The position numbers were made by a program, and so were the translations under genes. The notes below the pieces were generated by a model, which ran no database searches, was not told the origin of the DNA, and saw nothing but the letters and a program-made list of their open reading frames with translations. DNA of 17,357 bases from contig JAHJQU010000333.1 of assembly GCA_018819005.1 (NCBI GenBank), positions 1-17,357 of the forward strand, given 5' to 3'. Origin of the DNA: Pseudomonadota bacterium. GTDB taxonomy: Bacteria > Desulfobacterota > Desulfobacteria > Desulfobacterales > RPRI01. Positions 14,178-17,357 of this stretch are shown here, piece by piece. Position 1 is the first letter of the stretch. Every line of letters starts with the position of its first letter.

Positions 14178-15044
14178 TCATACCCTGCCGCCGCTCCAAC
14201 TTAACTTTGTTTTCAGCACATCATAATAATCCTGGCCCGGAACAGTTATCATGTTGACAGGCTTAAGCGCTTTTTGAACAATGATGGTATCCCTGCTGCT
14301 GATTTCTATGCCCTGCTGCCCGTCAAATGTCAGCATTATGTGAGATGATCGTTTTTCCAGCCTGATTTTGATAACGGATGTATCCGGAATTATAAGCGGC
14401 CGGTTAGTCAATGTGAAAGGACATATCGGTGTCATTATAATAGCCGGAACAGACGGATGAATAACCGGTCCGCCGGCAGCCAGCGAATAGGCCGTTGAAC
14501 CGGTGGGAGTTGAAACAATAAGGCCATCAGCCCTGTATGTCGTGAGATAGTGGTCGTTTATATATGTTTCTATGTGTGCCAGCCTTGCAAGGGCTCCTTT
14601 ATTAATAACAACATCATTTAAAACCGTTTCATTAATGATCTCTTTTCCGTTTCTTGAAACTTTTACCTGGAGGCGCATTCTGGGGCTTGTTAAAAAAGAT
14701 TTGCTTAATACAGCTTCTGCCGCAGAAAAAAGACTCTCTTCAGATGTCTCGGCAAGAAATCCGACCTCTCCGAATTTTACTCCGAGAACAGGAATGTCCT
14801 GATCCCCTATCCAGCGGACCGCGCTAAGAAAAGTGCCGTCACCTCCAAGCACAAAAACACAAAAAAGGTCAGACGGAGCTTTTGTTTTCTTCCTGCCGGA
14901 AAGCAACTGTTCGGGAGGCAGATATTCTTTTCTTACGACTTCAACGTTTTTCTTTCGCAGCCATTTTTCAAGTTCATCAGCCTTGCTTTCAGCTTTGGAA
15001 TCTTCTTTAACAACAAGGCCGGCTCTTATTGAATTTTTTTTCAA
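14178..15044 (-). CDS. nadK: NAD kinase
   Basis: 288 aa. Phosphorylates NAD to NADP using ATP or polyphosphate. Motifs: FVLGGDGTFL (64-73, the GGDGT catalytic site), VLNDVVINKG near 141-150, and the conserved DGLIVSTPTGSTAYSLAAGG segment that follows YRA. LTNRPLIIPD in the C-terminal domain is also typical. One oddity: the usual LGxNxGxLGFL block reads LGVKFGEVGFLAE (87-99), with Lys where Asn is common. The start is TTG at 15044, supported by AAAGGAG 9 bp upstream (15054-15060) and by lack of an ATG close to the conserved N-terminus. It converges with the dehydrogenase gene with only 11 bp between the stops and no terminator visible there. Confidence 0.95.
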   Translation of the reverse strand: MKKNSIRAGLVVKEDSKAESKADELEKWLRKKNVEVVRKEYLPPEQLLSGRKKTKAPSDLFCVFVLGGDGTFLSAVRWIGDQDIPVLGVKFGEVGFLAETSEESLFSAAEAVLSKSFLTSPRMRLQVKVSRNGKEIINETVLNDVVINKGALARLAHIETYINDHYLTTYRADGLIVSTPTGSTAYSLAAGGPVIHPSVPAIIMTPICPFTLTNRPLIIPDTSVIKIRLEKRSSHIMLTFDGQQGIEISSRDTIIVQKALKPVNMITVPGQDYYDVLKTKLSWSGGRV

Positions 15045-15047
15045 AAT

Positions 15048-15211
15048 ATACGGCTCCTTTTATCATTATTGCAGATTATGAAAGAGATATTGAACCGAAA
15101 CAGCTAACCCCGCTGCTTGCAGCGGAAAAATTCAATATTATCCGCGGAGAATGCGTGTGCTGTTTAGATTCTTTTATACGCCAATTATCACACGTACGAC
15201 AAGTATTTATA
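15048..15211 (+). pseudogene. Possible remnant of a CobW/HypB/UreG-like P-loop GTPase
   Basis: In the otherwise gene-free stretch 15045-15363, one plus-strand frame reads FIIIADYERDIEPKQLTPLL, then FNIIRGECVCCLDSFIRQL, ending in TAA at 15212. The spacing of an acidic Asp/Glu segment followed by GECVCC recalls the switch and metal-binding region of CobW/HypB-type GTPases (compare GCICC), but the P-loop half and the C-terminal half are absent, and an in-frame stop at 15008 prevents extension. It overlaps the nadK leader. It may be a decayed gene fragment or chance. A perfect hairpin CCGCTGC-TT-GCAGCGG (15110-15125) lies inside it and has no T run, so it is not a terminator. Confidence 0.25.
15054..15060 (-). 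promoter_or_regulatory. Ribosome binding site deciding the TTG start of nadK
   Basis: AAAGGAG on the minus strand, 9 bp before the TTG at 15044-15042. No ATG or GTG in this frame is better placed, so the TTG start is favoured. Confidence 0.65.
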
Positions 15212-15274
15212 TAACGGTTGTCAGAAATATGCTCAGATTTTTCAGTTTATCAAAGTTTTATCAGCCATTTTGTC

Positions 15275-15303
15275 TTGACTTAAACATTTCACATTATTAT
15301 AGA
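15275..15303 (+). promoter_or_regulatory. Candidate sigma-70 promoter for the small lipoprotein
   Basis: TTGACT (15275-15280, five of six), a 17-bp spacer and TATAGA (15298-15303, four of six) stand about 60 bp before the lipoprotein ATG. Two ribosome-site-like motifs follow, AAAAGGAG near 15315 and AAGGAG near 15350; the second serves the gene. Confidence 0.55.
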
Positions 15304-15363
15304 TAGTTTCCTAAAAAGGAGCGGGTGTTATTTTAAAAACATTTTGATAAGGAGTTTGGTGCG

Positions 15364-15603
15364 ATGAGAAACAAAAAATCTTTTTTCAGAACATGTTGCC
15401 TGTTATTTACTCTTATTTTCAGCTTTGCCTTTCTTTTTGCCTGCGGTCAGGGACAGGAACCTACCAAGGAATCGAGGGAAGCAGCCTTGCAAAAATTACA
15501 AAGCCTTCAGGATGAAGATCAAAAACCTAAAGAACAAAGTACACCTGCACCGGCTGTGACACCCGCACCAACACCTGCGCCAGGAACAGAACAGCCTAAA
15601 TAA
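15364..15603 (+). CDS. Small Pro/Ala-rich lipoprotein, unknown function
   Basis: 79 aa. A type II signal peptide (Arg/Lys at 2-5, hydrophobic 11-25) ends in the lipobox LFAC with Cys27. The mature 53 residues start GQGQEPTKESREAALQKLQ, an amphipathic Gln/Lys/Glu-rich stretch, and close with a Pro-Ala-Thr linker-like tail (TPAPAVTPAPTPAPG). No domain is recognised. The gene forms its own transcription unit: promoter at 15275-15303, AAGGAG 9-10 bp before the ATG, and a strong terminator 20 bp after the stop. Its role may be structural or in envelope attachment; nothing in the sequence decides this. Confidence 0.82.
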   Translation: MRNKKSFFRTCCLLFTLIFSFAFLFACGQGQEPTKESREAALQKLQSLQDEDQKPKEQSTPAPAVTPAPTPAPGTEQPK

Positions 15604-15619
15604 TAGAAGATATTCAGCG

Positions 15620-15669
15620 ACCCCTCATTTTCTCTCCATTATCACAAGATGGTGGAAATGAGGGGTTTT
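15620..15669 (+). terminator. Rho-independent terminator after the small lipoprotein
   Basis: The stem CCCCTCATTT (15621-15630) pairs perfectly with AAATGAGGGG (15656-15665), an inner CCAT/ATGG stem extends it, and TTTT follows at 15666. On the other strand the stem is not followed by a T run, so it serves the plus strand. Confidence 0.88.
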
Positions 15670-15687
15670 CAGTCAGGCCCGTCAATA

Positions 15688-16278
15688 TTAATAAGCAAGC
15701 ATTCCGGCAACCGTCAGCTTAATCCTTTCTGAAATACCGAAAGACGCTTTTAATTCTTTTTCGAGATCTGCCATCTCAGAATAAAAGGGTGTCCGATCAA
15801 AATTTACATACTCTTTTTCTCTGCAACGGGACATGAATTCTCCGCACCCCGGGCTTAACACCCTCTCCCTTCCCGGTATAGTTAATTCATGAGGTATTCC
15901 GTGCAGCCTGCAAATCATCGGCCGGTATGAATATATGGCGCAAAGACCTTCATAGTTAAGAGGACACAGCAGGCGGACAGGCAGCCCGGATCTTTCCAGT
16001 TCAGCAGTTTGCCTGCAAACCAGAAGAGCTTTTTCTCTGATTTCGGCCTGGTTTCCATTTGATAGTGTTTCAAGACCTTCGAGTATATAAAGATATTCTA
16101 CAAAAGTGTGGTGATAAAATCTGGTAAAACAGCAGTTCTCTTCGCATCCCCCGCAGTAAAATCCGTAATAATTTGTAGCTTCATTGTACTTGCCGTCCAT
16201 TTTTGTATAGATACCGGCAAGACGATCCAAAAAAGGAACGCATTTCTCTTTCTGAGTTCTTATTCTTTCTATTGGCAT
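15688..16278 (-). CDS. YkgJ-family cysteine-cluster (putative metal-binding) protein
   Basis: 196 aa, cytoplasmic, no signal peptide. The family's cysteine pattern is clear: YCGGCEENCC (Cys42, 45, 49, 50), then CPLNYEGLCAIYSYRPMICRLHG (Cys105, 113, 123), and two more (Cys145, Cys152). Members are thought to bind iron or zinc, but no reaction is established. The middle segment (about 55-100) is helical. It follows the dGTPase gene by 9 bp on the same strand with only a weak ribosome site, so it is the second gene of that operon. The gap from its stop to the lipoprotein terminator is about 18 bp, which makes the two units convergent. Confidence 0.85.
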   Translation of the reverse strand: MPIERIRTQKEKCVPFLDRLAGIYTKMDGKYNEATNYYGFYCGGCEENCCFTRFYHHTFVEYLYILEGLETLSNGNQAEIREKALLVCRQTAELERSGLPVRLLCPLNYEGLCAIYSYRPMICRLHGIPHELTIPGRERVLSPGCGEFMSRCREKEYVNFDRTPFYSEMADLEKELKASFGISERIKLTVAGMLAY

Positions 16279-16287
16279 TTCAGCTCA

Positions 16288-17355
16288 TTAAAAAACCGGG
16301 GAAGGGAAAAAGATTTTTGAATATAGATCGAGGGCATAGCGGTCCGTCATGCTTGCAATAAAATCGCAGACGATCCTCTCATAAGACTCTTCGCCATGAT
16401 GTATTTCCCTGTAGCAAGAGGCCATCTCCATGTTTGACAGCTCCCTGTTAAACATCTGATCATCTGTTAATAAATACGTATACAGTTCTGAAAGTATCTT
16501 CTTTGCCTTCACAAATTCATTATGCACCTTAGGGGAGCGATAAACATTATCATAAAGAAATTCTCTGAGCTTTGTCATTGCGCTATATATGTTATCACTC
16601 ATTTGCAGGCAGCTTTTTCCGTCAGTTACCTTGCTTGAAAATACAAGATCCCTGATCATTGTTGTTGCACGCTCTGAATGTGTGAGCCCGAGAGTCTTCG
16701 AGCAGGTTTCAGGGATCTGGCTTGAGCTTATTACACCGCTTCTGATTGCATCGTCGAGGTCATGGTTAAGATAAGCCATTATATCCGCTATACGGACGAC
16801 CTGTCCTTCAATAGTGCAGGCCAATTCTTCAGGGTTATCGGGTATGATTTCCCCATAACCCTTTGAATGTTTTAATATTCCGTCCCTAACTTCATATGTC
16901 AAATTGAGTCCCTTTCCTTTGTTTTCAAGGAAATCGACAACCCTGAGGCTTTGCTCATTGTGAGAAAAGTCGGGAGAATATATCTCTTTTAAAGCCGTCT
17001 CTCCGCCATGCCCGAAAGGTGTATGTCCAAGATCATGCCCGAGGGCTATTGCTTCCGTAAGGTCTTCATTAAGCCTCATGGCCCGTGCGATGGTTCTTGC
17101 TATTTCAGCAACCTCTAGAGTGTGTGTCAGGCGCGTCCTGTAATGATCCCCGAGAGGGGATAAAAAAACCTGGGTCTTGTGTTTTAACCGCCTGAAAGCG
17201 TTGCAATACACTATCCTGTCCCTGTCCCGCTGAAACACGGTTCGTATTGGGCAGGGCTCTTCCTCTCTCATACGCCCTTTCGATCTTGAGCTGAGACATC
17301 CGAAAGGTGACATGAAACCTTCTTCACGTTTTTCAAAATCTTCACGGATTGACAT
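16288..17355 (-). CDS. dgt: Deoxyguanosinetriphosphate triphosphohydrolase-like protein (dGTPase)
   Basis: 355 aa HD-superfamily enzyme that removes triphosphate from dNTPs, chiefly dGTP in characterised members, controlling the nucleotide pool. Seen: the conserved N-terminus FEKREEGFMSPFG, PIRTVFQRDRDRI (36-48), AFRRLKHKTQVF (53-64), RTRLTHTLEV (73-82; metal ligand His78), GHDLGHTPFGHGGE (106-119; His107-Asp108 and His111), and the later Asp in VRIADIMAYLNHDLDDA. The length fits the short bacterial dNTPase group, not the 505-aa E. coli Dgt. The ATG at 17355 matches the family start, but only two bases of upstream sequence are in the window, so promoter and ribosome site cannot be judged. First gene of a pair with the YkgJ-like gene. 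Confidence 0.93.
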   Translation of the reverse strand: MSIREDFEKREEGFMSPFGCLSSRSKGRMREEEPCPIRTVFQRDRDRIVYCNAFRRLKHKTQVFLSPLGDHYRTRLTHTLEVAEIARTIARAMRLNEDLTEAIALGHDLGHTPFGHGGETALKEIYSPDFSHNEQSLRVVDFLENKGKGLNLTYEVRDGILKHSKGYGEIIPDNPEELACTIEGQVVRIADIMAYLNHDLDDAIRSGVISSSQIPETCSKTLGLTHSERATTMIRDLVFSSKVTDGKSCLQMSDNIYSAMTKLREFLYDNVYRSPKVHNEFVKAKKILSELYTYLLTDDQMFNRELSNMEMASCYREIHHGEESYERIVCDFIASMTDRYALDLYSKIFFPSPVF

Positions 17356-17357
17356 AA

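Noticed and set aside
15110..15125. Perfect CCGCTGC/GCAGCGG hairpin as a terminator
   Set aside because: No T run follows on either strand, and it lies upstream of nadK rather than after a gene.
1..17357. CRISPR array, integrase, toxin-antitoxin or phage-defence system
   Set aside because: No regularly spaced direct repeats and no matching proteins; the repeats present are palindromic intergenic elements.

Overview
This is ordinary, densely packed bacterial chromosome, moderately AT-rich. It most resembles a deltaproteobacterial sulfate reducer or relative (Desulfobacterales-like). That placement is an inference from protein style and from the dispersed palindromic intergenic repeats; the window has no rRNA or other marker that proves it. 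I see no tRNA, rRNA, CRISPR array, integrase, transposase or phage gene.

Layout. (1) 1-3799, minus strand: a molybdenum-cofactor operon reading mobB, an HD-domain hydrolase, mobA, a divergent MoaE-like gene, moaC, then mltA (lytic murein transglycosylase), which runs off the left edge. (2) 3800-4194: a divergent promoter region holding candidate sigma-70 promoters on both strands and one copy of a palindromic repeat. A second copy lies between moaC and the moaE-like gene. (3) 4195-6128, plus: a two-gene ABC-2 export system. (4) 6184-6522: a small secreted basic protein of unknown role. (5) 6526-6703: a second kind of palindromic, MITE-like element with perfect 14-bp inverted ends. (6) 6739-8341, plus: an ECF sigma factor, a membrane anti-sigma factor with an HxxxCxxC motif, and a Spy/CpxP-like periplasmic protein, which together look like an envelope- or metal-stress module. 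(7) 8342-8656: gene-free, with hairpins and a 75-bp imperfect palindrome. (8) 8657-14166, plus: panC, metK, ahcY, an LsrF-type AI-2 thiolase/aldolase and a zinc alcohol dehydrogenase. (9) 14178-15044, minus: NAD kinase with a TTG start. (10) 15364-15603, plus: a tiny lipoprotein with its own promoter and terminator. (11) 15688-17355, minus: dGTPase followed by a YkgJ-type cysteine-cluster protein.

How the genes work together. MoaC, the MoaE-like protein, MobA and MobB cover the first step, sulfur insertion and guanylylation of molybdopterin, as expected for an anaerobe with many molybdo- or tungsto-enzymes (MoaA, MoaD and MoeA are not in view). MetK makes S-adenosylmethionine and AhcY recycles S-adenosylhomocysteine, and they sit in one tight run. 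The LsrF homologue just after them is notable, because AhcY-based recycling bypasses the LuxS reaction that makes AI-2. The most useful second-look items are the panC 5' end (no usable start codon where homology begins), the two repeat families placed against gene starts, the LsrF/dehydrogenase pair beside ahcY, the HD protein inside the Moco operon, and the divergent MoaE-like protein. I found no clearly new multi-gene system.
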